Assembly: GCF_002929305.1 (NCBI RefSeq)
Contig: NZ_PJIO01000002.1
Coordinates: 248,001 to 312,000 of the forward strand
Direction of reading: 5' to 3'
Length of the DNA: 64,000 bases
Origin: Arthrobacter sp. GMC3
Lineage (GTDB): Bacteria; Actinomycetota; Actinomycetes; Actinomycetales; Micrococcaceae
Under the pieces are notes generated by a model, which did no database searches, was not told the origin of the DNA, and saw nothing but the letters and a program-made list of their open reading frames with translations. The translations under genes and the position numbers were made by a program. Positions within the stretch are counted from its first letter, which is position 1. Every line of letters begins with the position of its first letter. This document shows positions 35,718 through 44,970 of the stretch, in pieces.

Positions 35718-36220
35718 TAGTACCCCCAGCACTGGTACTGGATGTACAGCAGGGTTCCGGAAGGGACACCGTTGACCACGAACTTGATACCGGTCCGGCT
35801 CGTTCCGTCAGCCACCACGTTGAAGCTGACCGGGCCAGCCGTGGTGTGCATCCGCATCAGCGCCGTGGAGACCAGCTTGGTCGGGAACGCCTCAGGAAAG
35901 ACGATGTACCCGACGCTGTAGGCGTCAAGAGTGACCGCTACCTCGAGGGATTTGAAGATGGGCGGCGCGGCTCCCTGCCCGATCTGGATCATGGGTTGAA
36001 TAGTCCATGCAGTTCCGTCCCAGATCGCTACAGGGTTGCCCGGTAGGTACATCAGGATCGCAGGCAGGCCCGGGCGCTTGGTCAGGGCATCCCGTTCTGC
36101 TTGCGTGTAGACGGGTATGGGGACGTTGGTGGTGTCAGCCATGCCTTTGAGTTGTTTGGTGGGCTGGAACGCGTCGGAGGGTACGGGGACGACGATCCCG
36201 TTTTCAGTTTTGAGTGTCAA
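35717..36220 (-). CDS. prophage minor structural protein (tail region), unknown role
   Basis: A 167-residue protein with mostly beta-type sequence (LTLKTENGIVVPVPSDAF, ending VPSGTLLYIQYQCWGY). The C-terminal half is likely a beta-sandwich (TLDAYSVGYIVFPEAFPT). It sits between minor tail genes and lysis genes, where receptor-contacting or host-specificity proteins are often encoded. TTG 36220 is preferred: GGAGA precedes it and it starts just after the upstream stop; longer frames overlap the preceding gene heavily. Confidence 0.6.
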   Translation of the reverse strand: MTLKTENGIVVPVPSDAFQPTKQLKGMADTTNVPIPVYTQAERDALTKRPGLPAILMYLPGNPVAIWDGTAWTIQPMIQIGQGAAPPIFKSLEVAVTLDAYSVGYIVFPEAFPTKLVSTALMRMHTTAGPVSFNVVADGTSRTGIKFVVNGVPSGTLLYIQYQCWGY

Positions 36221-36221
36221 T

Positions 36222-37190
36222 TCAGCGTCTCCAATCAAGGAAGATTTGGCCAGTGGATGGGTCTTCGGTACGTGATGAGAAGCCTGCATAGTCGGGGCCG
36301 ATGATGCTGACCCCACCACCGGAGAGCAGGAACGGTGCGAAGTGGGTTGGTAGGTCTACGGCGTCCCCGGCCCACCCCGCTGGGATGGTGAGCGAGAACG
36401 GGGACCCGACAAGAGATACGGCCCCACCTGGGCGGCGATCATGGATATGACATTGAAAGATGATCGTGACCGGGGCGTTGAAGTTGCCCACCCCAGCTAG
36501 ACGCCGGGGCAACAGGATTCGGACGCGATCAATCGTTCGCCCCGCAAGTTCCTTAGGAGACCCGCCGTAGAACCATGAACCATAGGCCCGCGTCGCAGAA
36601 CCCGGGATGAGGCCCTGAAATACGCGGCCAACCCGGGCAGGAATCACCGACTCCCACCCACCAACAGCAGAGTAAGTCGACGCGTCCACACACCGGTAGT
36701 CACCTCGTCCCGACTCCGACGGTCCCGGCGGTGGTTGGATCGGCGGTGGCCCCGTTTCCGGTGCCGCGGTTGGAACGACTTTCCCGGTCACGGTCGGCAT
36801 TGCTGCGTTCCAGGCGAGCAGTACCTCATTACCTACGGCGGGGGTGTACGAGCCGACAAAGTCCGCCACATAGTCCACGCCGTCGGTGCCCGTCACTGTG
36901 ATGGTGACTGACCCTGCCGGTACGGTCTTGACCTTCGCCCTGCCAGGTCGCGGGGATGCTGTCAGACGCCCGGTCACCACAGCCTCCGACTGGCCAGTCT
37001 CGCCGGAGACGATGTCCACCACGACGGCGTCACCAAGTGACACCACGACTGGGTCTACGTACCGTGCCGGCAGGATGTTTCCATTGACATTCACTGCGAG
37101 TTTGCCCGCCGCGTTCATCACCATGATGCCCCGATACCGGCTCAACCCGCCCAACGGAATTTGTTCTTGAAGCTTGATGAGGTTAGCCAC
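36222..37190 (-). CDS. minor tail protein
   Basis: A 322-residue siphovirus tail-tip component. The N-terminal half has an OB/beta region (AGKLAVNVNGNILPARYVD, GSVTITVTGTDGVDYVADFV) and a Pro-rich hinge (PPPIQPPPGPSE); the C-terminal half looks like a receptor-binding or carbohydrate-binding beta domain. GTG 37190 has AGGGG eight bases upstream and overlaps the preceding gene by eight bases. Confidence 0.65.
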   Translation of the reverse strand: MANLIKLQEQIPLGGLSRYRGIMVMNAAGKLAVNVNGNILPARYVDPVVVSLGDAVVVDIVSGETGQSEAVVTGRLTASPRPGRAKVKTVPAGSVTITVTGTDGVDYVADFVGSYTPAVGNEVLLAWNAAMPTVTGKVVPTAAPETGPPPIQPPPGPSESGRGDYRCVDASTYSAVGGWESVIPARVGRVFQGLIPGSATRAYGSWFYGGSPKELAGRTIDRVRILLPRRLAGVGNFNAPVTIIFQCHIHDRRPGGAVSLVGSPFSLTIPAGWAGDAVDLPTHFAPFLLSGGGVSIIGPDYAGFSSRTEDPSTGQIFLDWRR

Positions 37191-38403
37191 GCACAACACC
37201 CCTAAACGCTCGTTGCGCTTCCGTGTACGAGCACGTCACTGTCAAGGTCATGGCCGCCACGGATGAGCCCGACGATTTCAGGTCCATTTTCGTCACCCGC
37301 CCTATCAAATACATTTCTTGCTGGCCTACCAGATAGGTGGCAACCTGCACCCAATCACCCACCTGGATAGACGGGTCTGGCAGGCAAATGATGTCCAGAT
37401 CCTGGGTGAGTCCGGCCAATTGAGTGTCACGCATTTCCCGTGCGTACTCATCGCACTGCTGTTGCGTGTTGAGCATCGTGGACTCATAGAACTTCGGGTA
37501 CCGGCCATGGGCTCCGCCAAATTTCAAAGCCCCGGAATCAATGGTGGCGATGCCACGGATCGGGACATCCTGCCCGCCAATGGTCGCCGTCCCGTCAGCG
37601 ATAAACATGTTGTACAGGCCGTCAAGCTTCTGGCCGCGCTGCACATCGACGAGCATCCCGTCATCCCCGCCACGGAGTACACGCACCTCGCCGTGCTTCA
37701 CCAACGGGTACACCTCAAGCTGGGCGTCCCCGTTCATCCGGTAATTGCACCCGATCCGCTTGCACAAGTCCTGGACGGCGTTGAGCCGGTCACCCTCGAA
37801 AATGAGGGACTTATTCACAGCCCTGTCCACGACCCCAGCCACAGCCACCACGGGGGCAATACCATCCATCAGCCGTCGAATCTCCGACAAGATCGTGGGC
37901 GCCCCACCCTGAGGAGATTCCGGGGCTAGTAGCTTGTAGATGCTGGCGTCAACAGCCAGATCTTCCGCCGACAGATTCAGGGAAGCGCCAGAGGACACCA
38001 TGACCTGCCGCTTACCCTTCGGAATTGGCGAGCCAGGATTCACGTGGCCGCGATGGTCAATGACATAGGAACGCCACTTCTCTGTCGGAGCATTACCCGT
38101 CACCCGGTACTCACCGATCGACACTGACCCGGCCCCGCCGACCTGATACATGCACTGCAAACGGGTACCTGCGACACCGAGGGGGTCCTCCAAGAGCCAC
38201 GGCATCCTAGACGCATCCACATCAGCCATCGACAGATTCAGTGACTGGATCTGTCGGCCCTCATCCCACGACAAAGACCAGGAAGTGATCGGCAAAGGAT
38301 CAGGCCACACCAACCGGCCCCCGTACCAGGCAAAGACAATCAGCCGGTCAGTAGTTCGTGAGCCTGTTAGCGCGGCCCGGGTATTAGGATCAATCCACCG
38401 CAC
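37183..38403 (-). CDS. minor tail protein, DUF5047-like
   Basis: A 406-residue baseplate or tail-tip protein of the type common in actinobacterial siphophages. It begins MRWIDPNTRAALTGSRTTDR and contains the tail-associated pattern LCKRIGCNYRMNGDAQLEVY and QDLDIICLPDPSIQVGDWVQV. GTG 38403 follows AGGGGG. Enzymatic motifs are absent. Confidence 0.7.
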   Translation of the reverse strand: MRWIDPNTRAALTGSRTTDRLIVFAWYGGRLVWPDPLPITSWSLSWDEGRQIQSLNLSMADVDASRMPWLLEDPLGVAGTRLQCMYQVGGAGSVSIGEYRVTGNAPTEKWRSYVIDHRGHVNPGSPIPKGKRQVMVSSGASLNLSAEDLAVDASIYKLLAPESPQGGAPTILSEIRRLMDGIAPVVAVAGVVDRAVNKSLIFEGDRLNAVQDLCKRIGCNYRMNGDAQLEVYPLVKHGEVRVLRGGDDGMLVDVQRGQKLDGLYNMFIADGTATIGGQDVPIRGIATIDSGALKFGGAHGRYPKFYESTMLNTQQQCDEYAREMRDTQLAGLTQDLDIICLPDPSIQVGDWVQVATYLVGQQEMYLIGRVTKMDLKSSGSSVAAMTLTVTCSYTEAQRAFRGVVRG

Positions 38404-38412
38404 AAGGCCCCC

Positions 38413-38742
38413 TTAGATCAACGCATTAGCCGAGCATCGGAAGAATGGATTAGTGCCAGCCACTTCGGCCGCGATTCGCCAGTACGGGGCCTTCACCGTG
38501 AATCGCTGCACGATTGCCCCGGGCCGGGCCAGTACGCCGATGACGTTGTCCGGCTGGGCTACAGCCCACGTCGCACCATCGAATGACCACTGCACACCAA
38601 AGACCACAGACGCTTCCTCGCCAGACACCTCGGCAACCGACACGCCAACGCTGATCCATTCCCCGGCCAGCGTTTGCTGAACTTCGCCAGTCATTGACTC
38701 GGTAATTTCCTTGCCCGCAAAAAGCGGTATCCCAGTCGCCAT
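38413..38742 (-). CDS. small beta-rich tail protein
   Basis: A 109-residue protein, nearly all beta strand (ISVGVSVAEVSGEEASVVFG, VQRFTVKAPYWRIAAEV). Similar short proteins lie among minor tail genes of actinophages and may decorate the tail tip. Ribosome-binding site GGGGAAAA precedes ATG 38742. Confidence 0.6.
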   Translation of the reverse strand: MATGIPLFAGKEITESMTGEVQQTLAGEWISVGVSVAEVSGEEASVVFGVQWSFDGATWAVAQPDNVIGVLARPGAIVQRFTVKAPYWRIAAEVAGTNPFFRCSANALI

Positions 38743-38751
38743 ATTTTCCCC

Positions 38752-39591
38752 TTACGCCCCAGACGGGGACTTGATAACGTCCAGCCAGGTCTTCCCGGCC
38801 AGTGCGGTTTCAATCTGCTGCCAAGTTGCGTACAGGGCTTCCACGTCGCCCCACGTCCAGCGCGGCACCAGAACATCCATGGATGGGCCCTTGATAAGCG
38901 GTGCTTTGATAAGCCAGTCCACGGTGTCATCACCAAGCTGCGCCCGCTTCGGCAACTCACTTACACCTGCCGCTGCGATATAACACAGCGGCGGCAGACT
39001 ATTGCCCCAGGGTGCAACGGGACGGATGAGTAGCGGCCCACCCGACATGATCAAGTCCCGCAGATTATTCGACTGCTCGGCCGCCTTGGTGACCATGTCG
39101 AAATCCACGCCGCTCGCACTCGCCCGCTGCCCGATCAAAGCCACCGGATCAGTGGACCCGATGACCTGCATCAGGGAAACATCCGCCGCATACATCAGCT
39201 CGGATAACGCTGTCGCCCGGAGGACTGGCGCCCCGTCAGTGCGGTGCGTCGCGTCGATGGCGATAGCGGAGCCGGGCACCAGCGGATCTTGCAGCCACCC
39301 ACGCGTTGACGGCACAGTGATGGAAGCCGCCGTCGTTGGCTGGGTGATCGTCGGACCGCTGATGATCTCAACATCGTAAGAAGCCACAATGTTGAATGGC
39401 ACCTCGTCGTCGATGACATAGTCAGAATCGACCGTCTCCCGATTCCCGCCACCCCTGATCAGGGTTCGCCGCCCGGCAGCCGTCCGCCACACATTGAACA
39501 CAGTCGGTGTGGCACCGAGCCCCGTCACCGTCACCCCAACGGACGGAGCCGGAGACGGGGCCAACGTAACCACTTGCACTACAGCACCCAT
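38752..39591 (-). CDS. minor tail protein (distal-tail-like)
   Basis: A 279-residue protein directly after the tape measure gene, the usual place of the distal tail protein. It has an N-terminal fibronectin-like beta domain (VTVTGLGATPTVFNVWRTA) and a mixed C-terminal domain ending TWQQIETALAGKTWLDVIK. Its ATG shares a base with the tape-measure stop (TGATG). Confidence 0.65.
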   Translation of the reverse strand: MGAVVQVVTLAPSPAPSVGVTVTGLGATPTVFNVWRTAAGRRTLIRGGGNRETVDSDYVIDDEVPFNIVASYDVEIISGPTITQPTTAASITVPSTRGWLQDPLVPGSAIAIDATHRTDGAPVLRATALSELMYAADVSLMQVIGSTDPVALIGQRASASGVDFDMVTKAAEQSNNLRDLIMSGGPLLIRPVAPWGNSLPPLCYIAAAGVSELPKRAQLGDDTVDWLIKAPLIKGPSMDVLVPRWTWGDVEALYATWQQIETALAGKTWLDVIKSPSGA

Positions 39592-42500
39592 CAGCGCGCC
39601 CTCCTTCTACCTGCAAAGTCATCCGCCTGATTGACTGCACGATTCGCGACGCCACCGGCGATGACCTCAATGCGGGCATCAATCTGTTCATTGCCGATGT
39701 ACACCCGAACCTCGGGAGCCGATACAGAAACCGACCCTTGCCCACCAGAAACCGGCGAGTAAGCGGACTGACTCATGGACGCCCCATACCCACCCGCCAG
39801 AGACTTCGACGGCGCCTCGTAGGTTAGGTTGTTTACGGACTCCATGAAGGGGACCCCATACTTTTGGACGGCGGCCGTCCGTTGCATGAACTCCCCGCTG
39901 CTGGCCCAGATAGGTACATCATCAGAAGTGCCCGTGCCAGGGCCAGAGATGAGCCCTCCAATTGGGAACGGCTTCACTTTGCCGCCGCCCGCAAGCGCTT
40001 GGATTAGACCACCGGTTGCTTTCTGCTGTCCTCCGCTTCCACCGACGCCGTTGGATACGTGCTCCTCTGAGTAGATCGACTTCTCATGAGTGGTCACCCA
40101 CACATTGGCTGTCTTGCCATCAAGGTTTCGGACGCTGTTGTCTATACCGTTGAGCTTCGCCATGGAGTCGACATAGTTCTGAATCGCCGTGTCCACGTTC
40201 GCGTTGTCCGGGATGCCCAAGACCTTGCGCGCCATCTTGTCCGCGTCCTCGCCAGTCATGCCGAACCGGCCGCCGGCCGCAACTAGGGAGTCGTAAGTGC
40301 CGCGAAGTTTCCCTTGTAGCTCCTCTTGCGTGGCACCGTTGTTTGCCATCGCTTCCATGTTGGAGATGCCAGCTTGCGCCACGCCATCCAAGGCACGAGA
40401 GTTGGCCTTACCGGCCTCAGTGGTGATGTCAAGACTGGTGCCGTACTTTTTGATGGAAGCGTCTAGGCCTTCAAGCGACTCTTGCCACTTGATAGCCGCC
40501 TCATTGGCCGAAAGCTGAATCAGCCCGGTAGCGAACATTGCCTCTAGCAGCTTGCCCAAAGAAGCCACTGTGCCATCGGCTGCAAGACCAACCTCAGCCA
40601 GAGCCTTGGCCGTCTCCTCGTTTGCCGCGGCCTGCGCCTGTGCCGCAGCGGTCTGCCCCTCGGCGGACTTGGAGGCCGCATCAATCAGCGGAGGGACATT
40701 GCCCAGCATCCACTGGTAGTACTCCTCATTAGTCAGGTTCACACTGAGAGTGTCTGCCTGCTTGCGAAGCGCGGCCTCGTAGGTGCCGAACGCCTTTGCC
40801 GTGTTCTCAACACTGACACCAGAGGCCTTGCCTTCTGCTGCAATCTTTGAGAACGCCTGGGCCGCCCGCTTGCCGTCACCGTTCTGCACCAGAGTGGCGA
40901 GACCGTCTGACATGCCCTGAATTGCCTTCTGCGTTTCCTTGAGCTGGGTGGTCATCTTCGCGGCCGGCACGACAGCGTTGATTGCATTGGCCCAGAACTC
41001 ATTAAAGCCCTCTGTTTTAGAAACATCATTGAGGTCTCGCAGAGCCTGGCCCACAGAAGTGATCTTTTCCGAGAACGGATCAGATGATTCGCTGGCCGCC
41101 TTGAAGAAGTCCTCCCCGAAAATATCTTTAGTAGAGCCTCCCGTCTTGGCGAGACCCACCAGCTTGGCTTCAATCGAGTCAGCGGTATATACACTGTCCT
41201 TCGCCGTAGCAGCCAGTGCTATTCCGATACCAACAATGGCCAACGCCGCAATGCCGCCAGCTATACCGATCTTTTTCATCCCGGAAACCAGCCCAGCAGA
41301 CGACGCACTAAACCCCGCCATGGCTGCACGAGTGGCTGCGATCTTCGGGACAAGAGTGATGAACGTTCCACCAAGTAGAAGGAGCCCGCCAACCAGCGCG
41401 GCAGCTACGGTCATTGCAGTCAGTATCGGCGTCGGGACCTGACCCACAGCGTCCACCGCAGCTTCCGCCGCCTGGACAATCCCGCGCAACATCTCAGCCG
41501 GGCCAGACCCGCTGTTGATCATGAGCGTGTCAAAGGAGCCGCCCAGCTTCTCAATGTCACCAGCAAGGTTGTCCTGCATGCGGGCCGCGGTCTCAGCGGC
41601 GTACCCGGAATCATTTACGGCATCGATCCAAGCGCCGATCCCACCAGCGCCCTTCTCGTAGATCACCGCGGCAGCGCGCACGGCGTCGGAGCCAAAGATC
41701 GTAGCCATAGACGCATTACGCTGCTCGACCGTCAGGCCCTTCATTGATGTCTGTAGATTGCCAGCGAACTTCTCAAGTCCAATGAAGTTGCCTTGGGAGT
41801 CATAGGCGCTGATGCCCAGCCTCGCCATCTCCTTCTGAGCTTCCTTGGACTGAGGGGTAAGCCTTTGCAACATTGACTTGAAGCTTGTGCCAGCATCAGA
41901 GCCGATCAGGCCGGCAGATGCAAAGGCAGCCAGGCCGCCCGTGGTCTCCTCGATGGTCAAGCCAACCTGAGAGGCAACAAGTCCGGACTGCTTGAGAGCC
42001 ATCCCCAGGTCTTGGACAGAGCCCTGAGCCTTACCTGCACCAGCCGCAAGCAGATCAGCAATGTGCGGCACTTCGGTACCAGCCAGCTTGAACTGCGTCA
42101 TAGCCGTTGCGGCTATCTCCGACGCTTCGCCCACGCCAAGAGCGCCAGCAGCGGCCAAGTCCATAGCGCCTGACAGCCCGCCATTGAGAATGTCCTTCGT
42201 GGACACGCCCGCCTTCGCAAGCTCCTCAATGCCCTGCGCTGCCTCCACAGCAGAGAAGGCCGTATCGGCGCCAACCTGGATTGCCTTCTCACGCAGAAGT
42301 TCCATGTTGGCAGCGGTCTCATGAGTAGCCGCGTCCACGGATGACATAGCCTTGTCGAACTCCGCAAACTTGGCAATCGACATGCCAACGCCAACCAAGA
42401 TGGCGGCACCCGCCACGAGCATGCCCTTGCCGACCGTGTTCCACGCCTGCTCATTGGCCTGCGCACTAACCATCAGGCCGCGCATGCCCCGCTGGCCCTG

Positions 42501-42620
42501 CATTCCCGCCTGCTCAGCCGCGACACCAGTTGACCGCGCTGCCTCACCGGCCGACTGCATGTCGCTGCGGAAATTCCCGACTTCGGCCCGGAGACGTACG
42601 ACAACAGAGCGCTCAGACAT
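39591..42620 (-). CDS. phage tail tape measure protein
   Basis: A 1009-residue protein that sets tail length and helps DNA enter the host. The N-terminal coiled-coil part and the TP901-type core (AFSAVEAAQGIEELAKAGVS, ETTGGLAAFASAGLIGSDAG, LQRLTPQSKEAQKEMARLG, SMATIFGSDAVRAAAVIYE) are typical, and a hydrophobic zone with several helices lies at about 390-480 (AAALVGGLLLLGGTFITLV). By the usual rule of about 1.5 angstrom per residue the tail would be about 150 nm. GGAGG six bases before ATG 42620. It is the expected partner of Ltp-type exclusion proteins. Confidence 0.93.
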   Translation of the reverse strand: MSERSVVVRLRAEVGNFRSDMQSAGEAARSTGVAAEQAGMQGQRGMRGLMVSAQANEQAWNTVGKGMLVAGAAILVGVGMSIAKFAEFDKAMSSVDAATHETAANMELLREKAIQVGADTAFSAVEAAQGIEELAKAGVSTKDILNGGLSGAMDLAAAGALGVGEASEIAATAMTQFKLAGTEVPHIADLLAAGAGKAQGSVQDLGMALKQSGLVASQVGLTIEETTGGLAAFASAGLIGSDAGTSFKSMLQRLTPQSKEAQKEMARLGISAYDSQGNFIGLEKFAGNLQTSMKGLTVEQRNASMATIFGSDAVRAAAVIYEKGAGGIGAWIDAVNDSGYAAETAARMQDNLAGDIEKLGGSFDTLMINSGSGPAEMLRGIVQAAEAAVDAVGQVPTPILTAMTVAAALVGGLLLLGGTFITLVPKIAATRAAMAGFSASSAGLVSGMKKIGIAGGIAALAIVGIGIALAATAKDSVYTADSIEAKLVGLAKTGGSTKDIFGEDFFKAASESSDPFSEKITSVGQALRDLNDVSKTEGFNEFWANAINAVVPAAKMTTQLKETQKAIQGMSDGLATLVQNGDGKRAAQAFSKIAAEGKASGVSVENTAKAFGTYEAALRKQADTLSVNLTNEEYYQWMLGNVPPLIDAASKSAEGQTAAAQAQAAANEETAKALAEVGLAADGTVASLGKLLEAMFATGLIQLSANEAAIKWQESLEGLDASIKKYGTSLDITTEAGKANSRALDGVAQAGISNMEAMANNGATQEELQGKLRGTYDSLVAAGGRFGMTGEDADKMARKVLGIPDNANVDTAIQNYVDSMAKLNGIDNSVRNLDGKTANVWVTTHEKSIYSEEHVSNGVGGSGGQQKATGGLIQALAGGGKVKPFPIGGLISGPGTGTSDDVPIWASSGEFMQRTAAVQKYGVPFMESVNNLTYEAPSKSLAGGYGASMSQSAYSPVSGGQGSVSVSAPEVRVYIGNEQIDARIEVIAGGVANRAVNQADDFAGRRRAR

Positions 42621-42659
42621 ATAGGCCTCCGATATGGAATTTTGTGGTTAGATCATGGG

Positions 42660-42893
42660 ATGGAACCCATAACAAAGGCCGCTACAAAGCGGCATAAATT
42701 AACCTCGGCTGGAATGATCACTGGAATTATTGGGGTGGCTCTTTTTTTGCTGCCCATAATCACCGGGCAATTGCGCAGCCCGATAATGCTTTTCTTGGGC
42801 ATAATCCTGGGAGTGCTCGCAATCGCCGTAGGTTTGGCGCTCATGATTGCCGGATGGATGATCCGAATGCGCCAAGCAGCAGAAATGCGCTAA
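42660..42893 (+). CDS. plus-strand two-helix membrane protein inside the tail operon
   Basis: A 77-residue protein with two long hydrophobic helices (about 18-40, GMITGIIGVALFLLPIITG, and 43-68, LFLGIILGVLAIAVGLALMI) and charged ends. It is read against the surrounding late operon, between the tape measure start and the tail chaperone end, which fits a separately expressed moron. No good ribosome-binding site; TTAGAT at 42648-42653 could be a -10 of a leaderless transcript. Its end overlaps the convergent chaperone stop by four bases. Confidence 0.55.
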   Translation: MEPITKAATKRHKLTSAGMITGIIGVALFLLPIITGQLRSPIMLFLGIILGVLAIAVGLALMIAGWMIRMRQAAEMR

Positions 42894-43240
42894 AAGCCGT
42901 CCGCTTCGATGAGCGTCAACTTCTGCCCGGGGTAGGTGTCTTTCTTATCTGCGTCTTTGGCTGCGTCGATGGGTTCGCATCCATGGCAGATGTTCTCGCT
43001 GTTCGCTTCCCAGCGGCCCACGTTCTCGTCTCCATGCGTGACGCTATGGTGCAGTCCACAGCCGGAGCAGAGCCCATCCTCGTAAAGGGTTAGCGCCAAG
43101 GCCATGACGCGGTCACGGTCAGTCCAGGTACCGTCATCCTTGCGTCCGCGCAGCACGGTCTGGGGAATCTTCCAAGACCGTGCTGTGCGCGCCTCTAGGA
43201 GGACATGGCCGTTTCGTCGGTCGGCGAGGGCGTCAGCAAT
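42890..43240 (-). CDS. tail assembly chaperone, -1 frameshift extension (T part)
   Basis: This frame is open from the slippery heptamer to TGA at 42890 and encodes about 116 residues joined to the G protein by -1 frameshifting. It begins KIADALADRRNGHVLLEART, continues ARSWKIPQTVLRG, and has a zinc-ribbon-like cysteine set (CSGCG near the middle and ICHGC further on). The stretch from 43240 to 43157 lacks its own start but clearly continues protein-like, which supports fusion; GTG 43156 would give an 88-residue product if translated alone. The G-T fusion coats the tape measure during tail assembly. Confidence 0.75.
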   Translation of the reverse strand: MADALADRRNGHVLLEARTARSWKIPQTVLRGRKDDGTWTDRDRVMALALTLYEDGLCSGCGLHHSVTHGDENVGRWEANSENICHGCEPIDAAKDADKKDTYPGQKLTLIEADGF

Positions 43241-43848
43241 TTTGGGATCATCACCTTCGGTTCCTCATTCGTTGCACGCGAATACGCAGCCTTGATCATG
43301 TTGATCTGAGCCTCGCCCAGAACTTCGGCGAGCTGCTTCACCCGGTCCAAGTTCATGGCCGGCGAGACAACAGCCTTCGCGATCACGCGCAGGTCAGATT
43401 CCTTCTGCAGAACAGCCGTGGACGCGGTGATCGCAGCAGTACGAACAAATGCGTTCACATCGTTGACAGCCGTGATCCCGGCACGCTTGCACTGATCAAC
43501 AGCATCGGCCCGAGCCGCTGCAGCAACCTTGTCTAAGTCGTCCTTGAGCTCCTTTTGCGTCTCCGCCCGGATCGCCTCCACTTCGTCATACACAAGGGAA
43601 CGGACGCGGAACACCTTCTTCGAGGCGGCCAGCTGCACGTACAGCGCATCGATCTTCGCCTGCAGTGTGGATCCGGAATCTTCGCCCATGGCCCGGTCAG
43701 CTTCCGGAATGGCCGCGGCGGTGCGCTGCTCGGCTTCTAGAAGATCAATGTCCGCCATCAAGTCCACGCGACCATACAACGTGACAGATCGCTCCGAACG
43801 CTTGGCGCCGGAAAGGAAAGCATCAATGTCGGTAAATTCGTCAGTCAT
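43195..43848 (-). CDS. tail assembly chaperone (G protein)
   Basis: A 217-residue helical protein (ASKKVFRVRSLVYDEVEAIR, LDRVKQLAEVLGEAQINMIK) between the major tail protein region and the tape measure gene, the standard position of the tail chaperone G. ATG 43848 has AGGAG seven bases upstream. Near its end, ATC CCA AAA provides a canonical -1 slippery site, so part of the product is extended into the T frame. Confidence 0.8.
   Translation of the reverse strand: MTDEFTDIDAFLSGAKRSERSVTLYGRVDLMADIDLLEAEQRTAAAIPEADRAMGEDSGSTLQAKIDALYVQLAASKKVFRVRSLVYDEVEAIRAETQKELKDDLDKVAAAARADAVDQCKRAGITAVNDVNAFVRTAAITASTAVLQKESDLRVIAKAVVSPAMNLDRVKQLAEVLGEAQINMIKAAYSRATNEEPKVMIPKLLTPSPTDETAMSS
43240..43246 (-). 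other. -1 ribosomal slippery heptamer CCCAAAA
   Basis: On the minus strand the G frame reads ATC CCA AAA TTG, giving C-CCA-AAA in the X-XXY-YYZ pattern. The -1 frame downstream is open through the G stop into the 42890 frame. A downstream pairing structure was not worked out. Confidence 0.8.
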
Positions 43849-43857
43849 CACAGGCTC

Positions 43858-44109
43858 CTAGAGTCCAAAGTTTTCGGGGGCGGAAATGAGCGGGACAGTT
43901 TTGGATTGCTTCATGTACGCGTCGCCGAGACCGTTCAGGATCTTCTTCCCGTCGAGCCCCTGGGAGAAGATGACCACTGTCAGTTGGCCGTTTTCGATGG
44001 TGGCGACCTGATCGGCAATGACCTCTTTCGGATCAAGGCCGTTCGCTTCAATGAATGCGTTGAGCTGCGCGTCCGGTAGTTCTTTGCGGAAAAACGAGAT
44101 TCGTTGCAT
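43858..44109 (-). CDS. small tail-region protein of unknown function
   Basis: An 83-residue acidic protein (NGLDPKEVIADQVATIENGQ; VIFSQGLDGKKILNGLGDAY). It lies between the major tail protein and the tail chaperone. Ribosome-binding site GGAGCC precedes ATG 44109. I do not recognise its family. Confidence 0.6.
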   Translation of the reverse strand: MQRISFFRKELPDAQLNAFIEANGLDPKEVIADQVATIENGQLTVVIFSQGLDGKKILNGLGDAYMKQSKTVPLISAPENFGL

Positions 44110-44211
44110 GGCTTCGTAGGCTCCTAAAGTGTGTGGTCGTAGGCTCAGTGAAAGGGTGAAGCAGCGGCGCGGGGAGCCTACGAAAACAACCCGCGCCGCC
44201 AGTAGTGGGGA

Positions 44212-44736
44212 CTACGCGCCAGCAGCAACCACTGCACGCTCGTCAACTTGGTCCTGAACGAACCAAGTGATGCCGACCTTCTCGTAGCCGGCAGTGGCAG
44301 GAGACAGGATCCGCGGAGTACCGGACAGCACCTCGTACACCTGCACCTCGTCAGTGGCTTTGAAGGCAACCTCGTGCGCTTTCTCGCCGTCGTCGATCTG
44401 GCCGATGCGCTGCACAAGGTAGCCGTGGATTCCCTTGGACGTGATCGTGGTCCAGACCTTGTCGTCCAGGGCGTCCTTCCAGCGGAACGCGTCGGTGCTG
44501 GCCTCGTAGTTCGTGCGGCCCGGCGTGGACGAGTTTGAGGACGTGCACAGCGCGGGGTCGTTGATCGAGTCGTCGCCTGTGGAACCAAGCGCGAAGTTCG
44601 CCGCCGTGATGTTGCACGAGAGTTCCAGGATCCCCACGCCGGTCAGTTCGGAAACCTTCGGGGCGTGGTAGTTCGCGAGTGTCGGGACAAAGATCAGACG
44701 CCGATTCGCGTCCGTCAGCATTTTCTGGCCAGCCAT
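44212..44736 (-). CDS. major tail (tube) protein
   Basis: A 174-residue protein that polymerises into the tail tube. Beta-rich sequence (NRRLIFVPTLANYHAPKVSE, GILELSCNITAANFALGST, SKGIHGYLVQRIGQIDDGEK) and its place before the tail chaperones and tape measure identify it. The 102-bp gap after its stop, where the downstream gene begins, has no clear hairpin. Confidence 0.8.
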   Translation of the reverse strand: MAGQKMLTDANRRLIFVPTLANYHAPKVSELTGVGILELSCNITAANFALGSTGDDSINDPALCTSSNSSTPGRTNYEASTDAFRWKDALDDKVWTTITSKGIHGYLVQRIGQIDDGEKAHEVAFKATDEVQVYEVLSGTPRILSPATAGYEKVGITWFVQDQVDERAVVAAGA

Positions 44737-44943
44737 TTACTTGCCTGCTTTCTTGAGGGAAGGAGTTTGGGAGAGTTGCGGGAACCGGCCATCAAGCCAG
44801 GTCTCGGGCACCGGATGGGGCAGCTTGGTGCCCGTGGTGTTGTCGTAAACTCGCACCCATTTGCGCGGGTCATACGTGCGGGGATTGGCCAGTACCAGCG
44901 CACTTTCGGGCGCGCCAGAATCGGCCGGCTTGGGATTAGCCAA
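44737..44943 (-). CDS. short head-tail region protein
   Basis: A 68-residue protein (MANPKPADSGAPESALVLAN, VRVYDNTTGTKLP, ETWLDGRF) that stops directly before the major tail protein start. TTG 44943 has AGGAGG seven bases upstream. Small proteins of this kind are common between connector and tail-tube genes; role unknown. Confidence 0.6.
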   Translation of the reverse strand: MANPKPADSGAPESALVLANPRTYDPRKWVRVYDNTTGTKLPHPVPETWLDGRFPQLSQTPSLKKAGK

Positions 44944-44970
44944 GACGTGCCTCCTAAATAGGGGTGCGCT

